DNA of 64,000 nt from Martinezella miluonensis (GCF_900094545.1 NZ_FMAH01000029.1:26887-90886), one strand, 5' to 3'. Shown: positions 1 through 9,734, counted from the first letter of the stretch. Made by a program: numbers and translations. The notes: generated by a model not told the origin, from the letters alone.

Positions 1-1
1 T

Positions 2-142
2 CTCGATATGCTTCGTCTTCTTAACCGGGAGCTTGGAAAGACGATTGTGATGGTGACCCACGATCCACAGGCAGCTCTTCATGCGCGCCGGACCCTGCAT
101 CTGGACAAAGGTTGTTTCGCCGAAGAGAAGAGGGCCGTGTGA
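2..142 (+). CDS. ABC transporter ATP-binding protein, C-terminal end (partial)
   Basis: Only the last 46 codons are in the window; the gene enters from the left edge. The visible part carries the H-loop segment (IVMVTHDPQAA), followed by the short tail typical of MacB/LolD-type ATPases. This subunit would energise the two FtsX-like permeases that follow. Its TGA (140-142) overlaps the ATG of the next gene (142-144), so the genes are translationally coupled. The substrate cannot be told from this fragment. Family assignment rests on the H-loop and on the neighbours. Confidence 0.85.
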   Translation, partial: LDMLRLLNRELGKTIVMVTHDPQAALHARRTLHLDKGCFAEEKRAV

Positions 143-1284
143 TGAGCTTGCTCCATCTTGCCAAGCGAAACGCCTGGCGAAAGCCGTTGCGTACCCTCCT
201 GTTGATTTCCTGCGTGACGGTCGCCTTCCTGATCTACGGATTGACTGCAAGCTTTCTGAATGGCTCGCAAGGCTCGGCCGGCGCCAGCGACGATCTTCTC
301 GGGGTAATGAATGCGGCAGGACGAACGCAGCCTCTGCCGATGGCCTATATGTCCCGCGTTGCCTCGGAGCCAGGGGTGAAGACGGTCGCCTATATGACAC
401 GGATGCGGGGCTACGTGAATGTCGAGAAAAACGCGGTGGCCGTGAGTGCGGCTGATCCCAAGCTGATGGCGAGCGTTAATGGTAAGGAACTGGGGCTGAC
501 GCCGGAGCTGGTTTCTGCTCTCAGTAAAACGCGAGACCGGGCGCTGGTCGGTCGGGCACTGGCGGAAGCGCAAGGGTGGTCGGTCGGACAGCGCATAACG
601 GTCACGGCTTTCCAGACAGCACGGAAAGACGGGAGTCGTGACTGGCGGTTCGAAGTTGCGGGTATATTCGAAGGCGAGAGCGCCAGCACGGACACCTATT
701 TCATGCTTGCCAACTACGATTACATCAACGCAGGCCGGGCTCGCGGCGAGGATACGGTGGATGCCTTCATCGTGCGTCCGGCAGACGGCATGTCTCCCGG
801 CGTCCTTGCGGCACGCATCGATGCCCTGTTCGCCAATTCGGCAACCCCGACACGCACACAATCAGAAAAGCAATTCCTGGAAGCGTTCCTGCGCCAATAC
901 GCTGACGTCGGGCTGATCATCAATCTGGTCGTAGGCGCAGCCTTTGTGACGTTGCTGATGATCGTCATCAACACCATGGTCTTCGCAGTGCGCGAACGCA
1001 CCTTTGAGATCGGAGTGCTGAAGACGCTGGGCTTCTCGCCAGGGCAAATCCTTACCCTCGTTCTTGGTGAGACGCTTCTTATTTTCGCAGTCGGCGGCGC
1101 TCTTGGTCTCATCCTGGCGAAGATTGCCACCGTTCTGGCCGGACCAGCGCTAGGGCTTGCTTTCTCCACGGCCGTGCTCGCCAGGGCCGTCTCATTCATC
1201 GTCGCGCTGGGGCTTGTCACCGGCCTGATACCGGCCGTCAATGCCATGCGCGCACCGATTACTGCAGCCTTCAGAGCGAGATAA
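142..1284 (+). CDS. FtsX-like (MacB-type) ABC transporter permease
   Basis: A 380-aa permease with one N-terminal membrane segment (about residues 17-40), a large extracytoplasmic MacB-PCD-like domain, and three C-terminal membrane segments forming the FtsX domain (about 265-375, with the ERTFEIGVLKTLGFSPGQI coupling region). Such proteins work with a LolD/MacB-like ATPase in lipoprotein, lipid or drug export, or as mechanotransducers. The ATG at 142 is preferred over a TTG at 112 because it overlaps the stop of the ATPase gene. Substrate unknown. Confidence 0.85.
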   Translation: MSLLHLAKRNAWRKPLRTLLLISCVTVAFLIYGLTASFLNGSQGSAGASDDLLGVMNAAGRTQPLPMAYMSRVASEPGVKTVAYMTRMRGYVNVEKNAVAVSAADPKLMASVNGKELGLTPELVSALSKTRDRALVGRALAEAQGWSVGQRITVTAFQTARKDGSRDWRFEVAGIFEGESASTDTYFMLANYDYINAGRARGEDTVDAFIVRPADGMSPGVLAARIDALFANSATPTRTQSEKQFLEAFLRQYADVGLIINLVVGAAFVTLLMIVINTMVFAVRERTFEIGVLKTLGFSPGQILTLVLGETLLIFAVGGALGLILAKIATVLAGPALGLAFSTAVLARAVSFIVALGLVTGLIPAVNAMRAPITAAFRAR

Positions 1285-1288
1285 CCAG

Positions 1289-2491
1289 ATGTCCTCCCAA
1301 TTTAAACAGACGCTCGTGATGACCAAGGCGAACATCCTGAGCCTGCGGCGCCGATTTGCGATCGCAACTTCCATGGTCCTTTCCGTGGCACTCGTCGTCT
1401 GTGTGCTCGCCGGCTTCCTGTCAATGGCAGCGGGATTTGAAAAGGCGCTGAAAAGTGCCGGCTCTCCGACAGTGGCGGTAATCCTGGGTGGCGGCACCAA
1501 TCAGGAGAATGGTTCCGATGTTCCGGCGGATGTCATCCGGACCATTGAGGCAATGCGAGGCGATATCGGCGTGGCACGCGATACGGTGGGCAACTTCGCA
1601 GCGTCGCGCGAAATCGTGGTTCCTGTCGAGGTGCTGAACGGTCAGGCCGAAGCCGCAAAGATGCTGGCTCTACGAGGCATGGACGCAGCAGGTCCTTCCT
1701 TGCGCGATGGGATCATTTTGACGGCCGGACGCTTTGTCAGGCCGGGTGCGCGCGAAGTCGTGGTCGGCGAACGGCTAGCCGCGGAATTTCCTGCGTTTGC
1801 AATTGGACAACAGATGCGACTCGGTCCGGTGAATTGGACGGTGGTCGGACATTTTTCGTCGGGAGGCAATGCGTTCGAGTCCGAAATATGGGCTGATCTC
1901 GATACCGTTCGCTCTGCCTTTGATCGGCTGGGAGAAGTCCAGAGCCTTCGCCTTCGACTTGAAGCGCCTGGCGCAATCGACAAGCTGAAGACGGCTCTGG
2001 AGAGCATCTCAACCACCCCTTTGAACGCTGTCACCGAAGCCGACTTATATGCTGCCCAGTCTTCCGGCATGGCAAATCTCATTCGCATGTTCGGATGGCC
2101 GCTGGCGCTGCTGATGGCACTCGGTGCAACGGCAGGTGCACTGAATACGATGATGAGTTCGGTGTCTGACCGGACCGTCGAGATCGCCACGGTACGTGCC
2201 TTGGGCTTCAGTCGCCTGTCAGCCTTCATCGCAACATGGGCGGAGGCGGTTGCGCTGGCGGCAATCGGCGTGATCTTCGGCCTCGCTGCCTCATGGCTTG
2301 CATTCAACGGCTGGCAGGCGAGCACCATCGGTGCGAACAATGCCAGCATGTCTTTCCAACTCACCATAGACGAGAGCGTGCTGCTGACAGCCGGCCTTCT
2401 GGGGTTGGCAATTGGTGTTGTGGGGGGTGCCTTCCCCGCCTTTTCAGCCACGCGGCTGCCTTTGACAGCGGCCCTGCGTGCACGAGGATGA
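1289..2491 (+). CDS. FtsX-like (MacB-type) ABC transporter permease, second subunit
   Basis: A 400-aa paralogue of the preceding permease with the same layout: N-terminal membrane helix, periplasmic domain, and a C-terminal FtsX domain with the DRTVEIATVRALGFSRLSAF coupling motif. It starts 4 nt after the upstream stop, so the two permeases probably form a heterodimer with the partial ATPase at the left edge. A reading frame extends upstream to 1241, but the ATG at 1289 fits the operon spacing better. A periplasmic adaptor, if there is one, must lie left of the window. Confidence 0.83.
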   Translation: MSSQFKQTLVMTKANILSLRRRFAIATSMVLSVALVVCVLAGFLSMAAGFEKALKSAGSPTVAVILGGGTNQENGSDVPADVIRTIEAMRGDIGVARDTVGNFAASREIVVPVEVLNGQAEAAKMLALRGMDAAGPSLRDGIILTAGRFVRPGAREVVVGERLAAEFPAFAIGQQMRLGPVNWTVVGHFSSGGNAFESEIWADLDTVRSAFDRLGEVQSLRLRLEAPGAIDKLKTALESISTTPLNAVTEADLYAAQSSGMANLIRMFGWPLALLMALGATAGALNTMMSSVSDRTVEIATVRALGFSRLSAFIATWAEAVALAAIGVIFGLAASWLAFNGWQASTIGANNASMSFQLTIDESVLLTAGLLGLAIGVVGGAFPAFSATRLPLTAALRARG

Positions 2492-2827
2492 TAGCTCAAT
2501 GTCGCGGAGTCCTGACTTTGCAGCCCGGATCGAGCAAGGCTGAAATCGCTCGGCAATTCTCGTCGCAAGACTCGTTGGTCCTGTCGCAAATCGTGCTTTT
2601 GGCTACAACGGGACGCCTTCGCGCCAATGTTCATGCTGCAAGGATTTCGAACTGTTCTGCGATCGAGGGACGCGGATTTTAGGCAAACCTCGCCTGCCGT
2701 TTGCGCATCATGTGGATCACACTTATTGCCAATGGACCGTGGGCTACCCCTTTAGCGCCGATTCACACGCTGGCGCAGTCGCGGACGACGGCTGTGAGCA
2801 ATCGTAGAATGAGACTCCAGCATTCGA
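2492..2827. other. Intergenic stretch, no gene recognised
   Basis: This 336-bp gap lies between the exporter operon (plus strand) and the convergent slipin gene (minus strand). Short open frames exist, but none has a credible ribosome site or a recognisable product. No strong terminator hairpin was found by eye. Confidence 0.5.
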
Positions 2828-3601
2828 CTACTTCGTCGGTTGTTCCATCTTGGCAGAAAGGAGACTGGCGAATTCCATCGGGAAGGGAAACAGGATCGTC
2901 GACGTCTTTTCGTTGGCGATAACGTTTAACGTGCTCAAATAGCGAAGCTGCATTGCCTCTGGTCGCCTGGCCAGGATTTCCGCCGCTTCGAGCAGTTTGG
3001 CAGCCGCCTGTTGCTCGCCCTCGGCATTGATGACCTTAGCGCGACGCTCGCGTTCGGCTTCGGCCTGGCGCGCAATTGCGCGGATCATGGATTCGTTGAT
3101 GTCGACATGCTTGATCTCAACATTGGCGACCTTGATGCCCCAGGCGTCTGTTTGAATGTCGAGGATTTTTTGGATATCTTCATTGAGCCTGTCGCGCTCA
3201 GCCAACATCTCGTCGAGGTCGTGCTTGCCAAGCACCGAGCGCAACGTCGTTTGGGCAAGCTGACTTGTCGCCATCATGAAGTCTGCGACCTGGATCGTCG
3301 ACTTTTCAGGATCGATGACCCTGAAATAGATGACCGCACTGACACGGACCGAGACGTTGTCATGCGAGATGACATCCTGGCTGGGTACGTCGAGTACCCG
3401 CGTGCGCAGGTCGACCCGTATCATTTGCTGGACGTAAGGAATGAGCAGGATCAATCCTGGTCCCTTGATACCAGTGAAGCGGCCAAGCGTGAAAACGACG
3501 CCGCGCTCGTATTCTCGCAGGATCTTGATCGCCGCGGCGATGATGATCAGCAAAACGATGACGGCCACAAGATATGAGGCGAGATCTGCGAACACACCCA
3601 T
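2828..3601 (-). CDS. Slipin / stomatin-like SPFH-domain membrane protein
   Basis: A 257-aa protein with one N-terminal membrane segment (about 8-28) followed by a Band 7/SPFH domain (the ERGVVFTLGRF start and the LRTRVLDVPSQDVISHDNV stretch are diagnostic of slipins) and a charged coiled-coil region (RQAEAERERRAKVINAEGEQ). Slipins form membrane-bound oligomers and usually pair with an NfeD protease, which cleaves the stomatin C-terminus in archaeal examples. The nfeD homologue lies 36 bp upstream in the same operon. The C-terminus has the hydrophobic patch TSTILFPFP seen in the family. Confidence 0.92.
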   Translation of the reverse strand: MGVFADLASYLVAVIVLLIIIAAAIKILREYERGVVFTLGRFTGIKGPGLILLIPYVQQMIRVDLRTRVLDVPSQDVISHDNVSVRVSAVIYFRVIDPEKSTIQVADFMMATSQLAQTTLRSVLGKHDLDEMLAERDRLNEDIQKILDIQTDAWGIKVANVEIKHVDINESMIRAIARQAEAERERRAKVINAEGEQQAAAKLLEAAEILARRPEAMQLRYLSTLNVIANEKTSTILFPFPMEFASLLSAKMEQPTK

Positions 3602-3637
3602 GACTTTTCCTCCTGTTTCCGAAGACCGTTAGGCCTC

Positions 3638-5041
3638 CTATGAGCGCCGTTTGACTTCCAGCGTCAGCCCGCTTCGCCCGATTACCTTGACATCGTCGCC
3701 CGGGCTGAACGTCTCGGTAGACGCTGCCTTCCAGCGCTCGCCATGCGCGATGACGTAACCCGACGTGTCTGTCCAGCTTTCAACCGTGCCCGAGATACCA
3801 ATCATCTGCTCCGAGCCGGTGACGACTTGCCGCCAGCGCGAGATGAATGCGACACGGGCAATGAGCAGGCTGAAAAGAAGGCTGGCGGCGGCAAGGCTGC
3901 CCAATGCGGTCCAGGACACCTGCAGGCCGGGTATTTCAGTATCGAACAGAATGGCTGCGCCGAGCACCAGCGCGACCCCGCCGCCAATGCCGAGTGCGCC
4001 GAAGGTTGGAGAGTGTGCCTCAGCCACAGTTAGCCCGATGCCGAGGATGAGCAGTCCGATGCCGGCGTAGCTCACCGGCAACAATGCCAGGGCATAGAGC
4101 CCAAGCAGCAGGCAGATGCCGCCGATGGTCCCGGGAACGAATGTTCCCGGGGTGAGAAATTCGAAGATCAGCCCGTAGATGCCGACCATCATGAGGATGA
4201 GCGCGATATTCGGATCGGTGATCACGGAAAGCACACGCGTCCGCCAGTCCGGCTCGAATTCCTCGACGGCAAGACCCGCCGTATCGAGCTGCACATCCGT
4301 CTGGCCAACCCGAACCGTGCGCCCCTGCGCCTGCTTGAGAAGATCCTCGATCGTCGCTGCGGTGAAATCGACTACGTGCTCGTGCACGGCAGCGCTCGAT
4401 GAAAGGCTTGCAGCTTCGCGCACGGCCCGTTCTGCCCAGTCGGCGTTGCGATTGCGCAACTCGGCAAGGCCGCGAATATAGGCCACCGCATCGTTGACCG
4501 CCTTCGCTTCGCCTGGATCGCGGGGAGACTGCCCTCGCGTGCTATCCGGAGCATTCGAGGTGCCTTTGTCGGGTTCCGCGCCGCCACCGAAAGGTCCGCC
4601 GGTGATTGCAATCGGAGTTGCCGCGCCGAGATTGGTGCCAGGCGCCATCGCCGCGATATGGCAGGCGTAAAGAATATAGGTGCCGGCGCTGGCGGCCCTT
4701 GCCCCGCTCGGTGCGACAAATCCCGCCACAGGCACGCGCGAGGCGAGGATTGCCCGGATAATGTCTCGCATCGACGTGTCGAGACCGCCTGGAGTATCGA
4801 TCTGCAGCACGACCAGGCCCACGCCGCGTTCGCCGGCCCGTTCAAGGCCGCGACTCACATAGTCGGCCATTGCCGGGCCGATGGCGCCATTGATCTTCAC
4901 AACGATAGCCACGCGCTCCACCGCCTGGGTCGGCAAGGCGGTCAGGCCTAATGCGGATACCAAAGCCAGCACCAAAGCGAGAACGGACGACATGCGACGC
5001 CAAGGTCTCAAGTGCGGCGCTATAGATCGCTGAATATCCAT
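3638..5041 (-). CDS. NfeD family membrane-bound ClpP-class serine protease (long form)
   Basis: A 467-aa protein: signal/anchor helix (about 17-38), a ClpP-like protease domain (about 42-235), four or five membrane helices (about 275-400) and a C-terminal OB-fold NfeD domain (about 410-465). The Ser-Lys dyad known from archaeal 1510-N is apparently present: Ser118 in RAASAGTYIL and Lys180 in GEAKAVNDAVAYIRG. The residue match is made by eye. It is the first gene of a two-gene operon with a slipin, its usual partner and likely substrate. The pair is linked in the family literature to membrane quality control. Confidence 0.9.
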   Translation of the reverse strand: MDIQRSIAPHLRPWRRMSSVLALVLALVSALGLTALPTQAVERVAIVVKINGAIGPAMADYVSRGLERAGERGVGLVVLQIDTPGGLDTSMRDIIRAILASRVPVAGFVAPSGARAASAGTYILYACHIAAMAPGTNLGAATPIAITGGPFGGGAEPDKGTSNAPDSTRGQSPRDPGEAKAVNDAVAYIRGLAELRNRNADWAERAVREAASLSSSAAVHEHVVDFTAATIEDLLKQAQGRTVRVGQTDVQLDTAGLAVEEFEPDWRTRVLSVITDPNIALILMMVGIYGLIFEFLTPGTFVPGTIGGICLLLGLYALALLPVSYAGIGLLILGIGLTVAEAHSPTFGALGIGGGVALVLGAAILFDTEIPGLQVSWTALGSLAAASLLFSLLIARVAFISRWRQVVTGSEQMIGISGTVESWTDTSGYVIAHGERWKAASTETFSPGDDVKVIGRSGLTLEVKRRS

Positions 5042-5280
5042 GTTCTATAATATATGGTGGCGTAGCCAAACTGTAAGGCGAGAAACCCTCCTGCATTCAC
5101 ACAACATCGAGAAATAGTGCCAGCAACGGCCGCTTGACGAAACCAAGCGCGCCCTGGTTCGCGAACCGATCCAGCAAATTGAGAAAGCGCCAGGGGAGAT
5201 TGGTTCAGGCCGCCCTAGGGAGACTGTCGGCGAGGCGGCCGTGCTCGGGGCGACTTATGTCGACACATGTCGTTAGAGAC

Positions 5281-6123
5281 GGCATTGGTGCACCGATCGT
5301 TTAGCGGTTATGCTTTACGGAGCGGCGATCGAAGCAACGCCCAGTCACCGCTATGCCTTTCAAACACGATACTGTCCGCCGTCATCATGTCGGCAAGATG
5401 AAGTTCAAGGTGACGAATTGGGCGGAGTATGAGGCTGACCTTCGCCGGCGAGGCAGCCTGACGCTGTGGATGAGCGCGGAAGCTTTGTCGCAGTGACAGG
5501 CGCCGAAGCGCGCGACCCGCCGCGGCCAACCGCGCTATTCCGATCAGGGCATCGAGACTGCTCTAACGCTGGGCGTGGTGTCCGGCCTGCGGCTGCGTCA
5601 GACAGATGGCTTGCTGGCATCGGTGCTGGGTCTGATGGAATTGGACCTTGCCGTACCCGATCACACGACGCTGAGCCGACGGGCACGGACAGGTCGATTG
5701 TCTGAGAGAAGGCGACGGCGCTCTATTTCCGCAGAAGAAGGACCTGTGCACGTCCTCCTCGACAGTACCGGGCTCGAGATCTACGGCGCTGGCCAGTGGC
5801 TGGAAGAAAAGCATGGTGCCAGGTCGCGTCGCAGTTGGCGCAAACTGCATCTGGCGCTGGATGCCGACAGCGGCGAGATCATCGCTCACGTCATGACAGA
5901 CCAGGATACCGGCGACGCCTCACGGATGGAGCCACTACTGGACCAGATCGACAGTCCGATCAGCCAATTCACCACCGATTGTGCCCATGATGGCAAACCA
6001 ACCTACGACGCCGTCACCAACCACAGCGCTGGCGCCATGGTCGTCATTCCACCATGCAGCATCGCGGTAGAAGGACCGGCCACCGACGCCTCCAGCCAAC
6101 AAGACCGACACATCGCGACGGTG
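5281..6123 (+). mobile_element. IS5-family insertion sequence remnant (transposase pseudogene)
   Basis: The frame from ATG 5353 encodes an IS5-family (IS903-like) DDE transposase but is interrupted by an in-frame TGA at 5494-5496, where relatives have Trp in a W-x-A-P-x-R-T motif. The rest reads on in the same frame (PDHTTLSRRA, LLDSTGLEIYGAGQW, WRKLHLALDADSGEI). Recognisable similarity stops near 6120 after a degraded QQDRHIA segment, so the C-terminal third and right end are missing. The left end at 5281 resembles IS903-group termini. It is an inactive relic with a nonsense mutation and a 3' truncation. Confidence 0.85.
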
Positions 6124-6145
6124 CGCATTCTCTCAATAGCTACAC

Positions 6146-6658
6146 TTACCGCTCGACCTCGCATCGGCCGTAGAGTGATCTCAGTTTAGCTCGTTGGGCA
6201 TTCGACATGCTCTGGGAAAAGTCGCTCAATGCCCAAAACATTGCGATCCTTTCCAGCTGGGTCGGATTTACCATTCCGCATCGAAACAAGTCGACCAGCG
6301 CGGCAGCAAAACCCTCTCGGCTGTATTGAGTATCATCGAACCAGCTCTGCGTCGTAGCAAAGTCAAATACTCGCTTTATGACTTCGAGCTCGCTTTGCGA
6401 CAAATCGCCTTGTGCGTGGCGTTTCAACCTTTCCATCATCTTCCCCGTGGCGAGAATGCTGGCAACCCCGTGCGAATGCACACTTGAGAGCATCGGGAAC
6501 TCGACCTCTAGAACCGAAAGAAGAGCAGCTTGTGCTGCCTTTATAAGAGACGCCACTTGCGGTGTGTCGAGCTCACTGGCGACATCACCGGCATCGTGCA
6601 TCACTCTGACAAGCGCCAAGATCTCGCCCTGACGTTCCTGTTCTTCAAAATTGGTCAC
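6146..6658 (-). CDS. Hypothetical protein, 170 aa, soluble, helical
   Basis: I do not recognise a family. The protein is soluble, predicted mostly alpha-helical, and starts at GTG 6658 (MTNFEEQERQGEILALVRVM). It has no signal peptide or membrane segment and a single Cys. It sits between an IS5 relic, whose truncated right end abuts it, and a broken GntR regulator, so it is isolated from any operon. The open frame is full and its composition is protein-like (QRAKLRSLYGRCEVER end). It could be a small regulator or an accessory orphan. Confidence 0.6.
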   Translation of the reverse strand: MTNFEEQERQGEILALVRVMHDAGDVASELDTPQVASLIKAAQAALLSVLEVEFPMLSSVHSHGVASILATGKMMERLKRHAQGDLSQSELEVIKRVFDFATTQSWFDDTQYSREGFAAALVDLFRCGMVNPTQLERIAMFWALSDFSQSMSNAQRAKLRSLYGRCEVER

Positions 6659-6807
6659 CCTGAAAAGCTCAACAAACTAATTTGATAGGGAGAGATTGAC
6701 ACATTTCGATTGATGAGTTGCGTTGCAAAAGCGTTACGCACGCAACACCTGCATTAAAGAACAGCTACATGCGGTAAAATTGCGGGAAGAGCTTGCACCA
6801 CAGGGGC

Positions 6808-7255
6808 GTCATATTGGAAGACCAGTCCATCGCGCGCCCAAAATAATGGTCCGCCATCGCCGACTGAAAGGTGGCCAGGTCTTCGTCGAGGCGAACTTGC
6901 AGAGGCCCTGGATATTTCCCGGACCTCTTTGCGCGAAGCCCTGCAACGGTTGGAAGGCAAGGGCTCGGTGTGTAAGGCAGATGGCCGCAACTACGTTGTT
7001 CGCCACGTCGATATCGGCGAATATTTACAAAGCCTGCGATTAAGACTTTTAGTCGAGCCCGAAGCAGCCGTGTTGGCAATCCCTAACATCCCGCGACGAC
7101 AAATGATTGTCGTCAGGCGTGATATCCACGATCTTCTCGGTGCGACGGCCTACTAAACCGATGCTCATTGGATATCGGATGATAGTCTGCACAACCTCGT
7201 CATAGACCACTGCGCCAATGCGGTCATGGCGAAGGTTTAGCGCGAGAGCAATTGG
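6808..7255 (+). pseudogene. GntR-family (FCD) transcriptional regulator, degraded
   Basis: Three frames together spell a GntR/FCD regulator. The pieces are an N-terminal piece (ILEDQSIARPK, then stop), a winged-helix piece (LDISRTSLREALQRLEGKG, 6907-6966) leading into an FCD start (LRLRLLVEPEAAVLAIP), and after a frameshift near 7150 a third piece (HWISDDSLHNLVIDHCANAV). At least two frameshifts and several stops are present and the C-terminal half is missing, so no functional regulator is made. It belongs to a run of decayed genes from 5.3 to 9.7 kb. Confidence 0.75.
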
Positions 7256-7284
7256 AATGATAGCTCTAGAAGAGCCCAGCCTGT

Positions 7285-7539
7285 CTAAGCGAGTAATTTT
7301 GCCACCCGTCTCAGCGCACAATACATCGTCTTTGGTGGACTCGACCTCTCGGACCCGTCATTCCATCGAAACGACGAGACCTCCGATGAGGCGATAGCGC
7401 CTGCACCAAGCTCCGCCACAGGAGACGCCAGGGAATCCGGTCCCCGGCTATTGCTCAGGGTGACTTCAATCTTCGCCTTCAAGAGATGGCGAGCGAAAAC
7501 ATGGGCGACGTTTGCTGCACCAATGATGCCAATACTCAT
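7285..7539 (-). pseudogene. NADP-dependent F420-type reductase, N-terminal fragment
   Basis: The first ~50 residues are the Rossmann start of the F420-dependent NADP oxidoreductase-like family (MSIGIIGAANVAHVFARHLL, LSNSRGPDSLA). The usual GAGNVA has become GAANVA. After about residue 52 the sequence is unlike the family and the frame ends at 84 aa, against roughly 200-220 aa for intact members. Its ATG overlaps the TGA of the upstream fused frame (ATGA at 7536-7539), so it was once part of that operon. I call it a 3'-truncated pseudogene. Confidence 0.7.
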
Positions 7540-8297
7540 AATCTTTCAGTCCTTTGATTGCTCTGAATCGACGTCAGCAGCACGATGCCGGTTCTTGCCG
7601 GTTGTTCGGCATGGACAACGGCGTCAGTGATCTGGGTGAGGTCATATTCGGCAGCGACGGGAAACAGATCCGGTGTGGTGCGCGCCAATTCTATCGCCGT
7701 CCTGATATCCGCAGTCCGGACAGCCTCCGGCAAACCGGCCCAACGTCCGACCGAGACACCTTTCATGGTCAGACCGCGCGCGGGAAAGGAGAGCGGTGGG
7801 ATGCTGATGGGTTGGCCGGACAGGTCGCCATAACCGATGAACGAACCGCCATCGGCAAGCAACGCGATGAGGTCGCTGGCGAGAACACCGCCGACCGGAT
7901 CGAGCACCGCGCGTACCGGCTTTCCCGCAGCGGCGGAACGAACCCGATCGCGCCAATCGTGATCTTCCGTCGTCACGATGGCGGCATCCGGGAAGGACGA
8001 CCGCAGGGAAACCGCGCTTGCGTGCGTTCGAACGACGCCGACAACGGACAGCCCCTTGCGCAGCGCCAAGGTCATCGCAAGCTTGGCGACCGCCGATCCG
8101 GCGGCGGCCACCGTGCGCTGTTCGTCTGTCGAAAGCTCCTCGGTCGGAATCTTCTCGGGAAAAACGAACGGCCAGTTCAGATGAATGCCCGCGAGCCCTG
8201 CGGGCCTCATGCGGCCGAGGACCGTAGTAACTCCCGCGCCCCAATCGCCGCCTTGCGCCACCCATTTCGAATAGCCGAGCCGATGCATGAGCGTCAC
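7536..8297 (-). pseudogene. Fusion of epoxide-hydrolase middle fragment to MDR (quinone reductase-like) C-terminal part
   Basis: The 253-aa open frame is a chimera. Residues 1-65 are the middle of an alpha/beta-hydrolase epoxide hydrolase (GYSKWVAQGGDWGAGVTTVL, the nucleophile-elbow region with catalytic Asp in GGDWG). From about residue 66 (near 8100) the protein becomes the cofactor-binding half of a zinc-type MDR oxidoreductase (GSAVAKLAMTLALRKG, LDPVGG, GRWAGLPEAVRTAD). Both parents lack essential parts. It continues, by a one-base frameshift near 8310, the hydrolase segment at the end of the upstream MFS fusion. Probably non-functional. Confidence 0.75.
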
Positions 8298-9658
8298 CCA
8301 GGCCTGGGCGATAGCACGAGGTTCCAGCCCTTGTCGATCAGCTTGTCGGAGAAGCCGAAGCCCGGCAGCGAGGGCACGACGACATGGAAGGCGTCCTCGG
8401 CCTTGCCGCCATGCGCCGTCGGATCGGTCAGCGGCCCAATGACCTTGAGGAACTCGACGACCGAGCCTGACCAGCCGTGCGTGAGGAGGATCGGCAAGGC
8501 ATTCTCGTGCTTCGAGCGAACATGCAGGAAGTGGACGCCGAGACCGTCTATCCGGGTGCGAAATTGAGGAAAGGAATTCAGCCTCTTCTCAACCCGGTTG
8601 AGGTCATACCCGCTTCGCCAATAGTTCACGAGCGCTTGAAGCTTCGCTAGAGGAACGCCCTGGGACCAGTCGGTGACGGTTTCCCGTTCAGGCCAGCGGG
8701 TCGCGGCGCAGGGAACCAGGAAGGCAAAGCCGGTCACCAGCGGGCTGAACCGATAGACGCGCTGGAATAGCTCCGTCGTGAAATAGGGCAGCGCCATGAA
8801 GGTGCCCATGAACAGGAAGGTCAGCGTCATGGCCGTCGCCAGTCCGCTGCGCATGACCCGCCGAAGCGGCATGATGGGACTGGCACTGCGCGCTTCGATC
8901 AGGACGAAGAGGACGAGGAGGACGATCGCGGCGGCCGCGCTAAATAGGACAGGCCGGGACGCCCATCCCCATTCCGGGGCCTGAACCAGCGTGAAGACGA
9001 GCAGCGTGATGCCAGCCGTTGAGGTCATGGCCCCGGGCAGGTCGAAGCCCTCGTGCTTGGAGACAGGTTCGTCGCGTGGGATGGCCTTGAGCGCTCCCAG
9101 GGCCACGGCGAGAGCGATCGGCACGTTGACAAAGAAGACGGACGGCCAACCCAGCGTCCCGACCAGAACGCCACCGACAAGAGAGCCGAGCGTCAGGCCG
9201 CTTGAGCCGGCAAGGCTCCACAGGCCGAGCGCGCGATTGCGCTTCGGCCCTTCTTCGAACAGCGTGTTGATCAGCGAGACGGTGGCCGGAAAGAGAACGG
9301 CGCCCCCCAGGCCTTGAATGGCGTGCGCCGCAACAATGGCGAGCGGCGATTGCGCGAGGCCGCCGAGCAGCGACGACGACGCATAGAGCGCCAGTCCGAG
9401 GATGAACATTCGTCGCCGCCCGAACAGGTCCGCCGCCCGACCGCCCAGCAGCAGGACGCCGCCGAACATCACCGAATAGGCGCTGAATACCCATTGCAGA
9501 GACTGCGGCGAGAAGCCGAGCCGCATCCCGATCTCCGGCAACGCCACATAGACGATGTTGAAATCCAGCGCCGTGACGAGTTGGGCGCAGGCGAGGACCG
9601 TGAGCGCAAGACCCAGCCTCCGGCCGCCAGTCACGGCTTGTTCTTCAATGCTGCTCAC
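8294..9658 (-). pseudogene. MFS drug-resistance transporter truncated and fused to epoxide hydrolase N-terminal domain
   Basis: From the likely GTG start at 9658 the first ~330 residues are a DHA2-type MFS exporter (ALDFNIVYVALPEIG, GRAADLFGRRRMFILG, WPSVFFVNVPIALAVALGAL) with about ten membrane helices. At VPCAATRWPERE (near 8695) the sequence switches to the EHN domain of an epoxide hydrolase lacking its first residues (LTHGWSGSVVEFLKVIGPLT, VVPSLPGFGFSDK). A one-base shift near 8310 then ends the frame, and the hydrolase continues in the next ORF. The transporter lacks its last helices. Two internal deletions appear to have collapsed neighbouring detoxification genes. Confidence 0.75.
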
Positions 9659-9689
9659 GGTGTTCTCGCTGCGTAAGACATTTGCCGTG

Positions 9690-9720
9690 AAAGCGGCCAG
9701 CCGCCGAGGCTGGCCGCTTT
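9690..9720 (-). terminator. Strong hairpin downstream of the SDR gene
   Basis: A perfect 12-bp stem (AAAGCGGCCAGC / GCTGGCCGCTTT) with a 7-nt loop lies 15 bp beyond the stop codon of the SDR gene. It is a likely transcription terminator or mRNA 3'-end stabiliser. No long U-run follows. Confidence 0.65.
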
Positions 9721-9734
9721 CCTGGTGTTGCGGC

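Noticed and set aside
1642..2634. 330-aa open frame on the minus strand
   Set aside because: Antisense to the second FtsX-like permease; Ser/Arg/Pro-rich with no domain.
7554..8567. 337-aa open frame on the plus strand
   Set aside because: Low-complexity, Arg-rich product opposite the MDR/hydrolase fragments; no family features.
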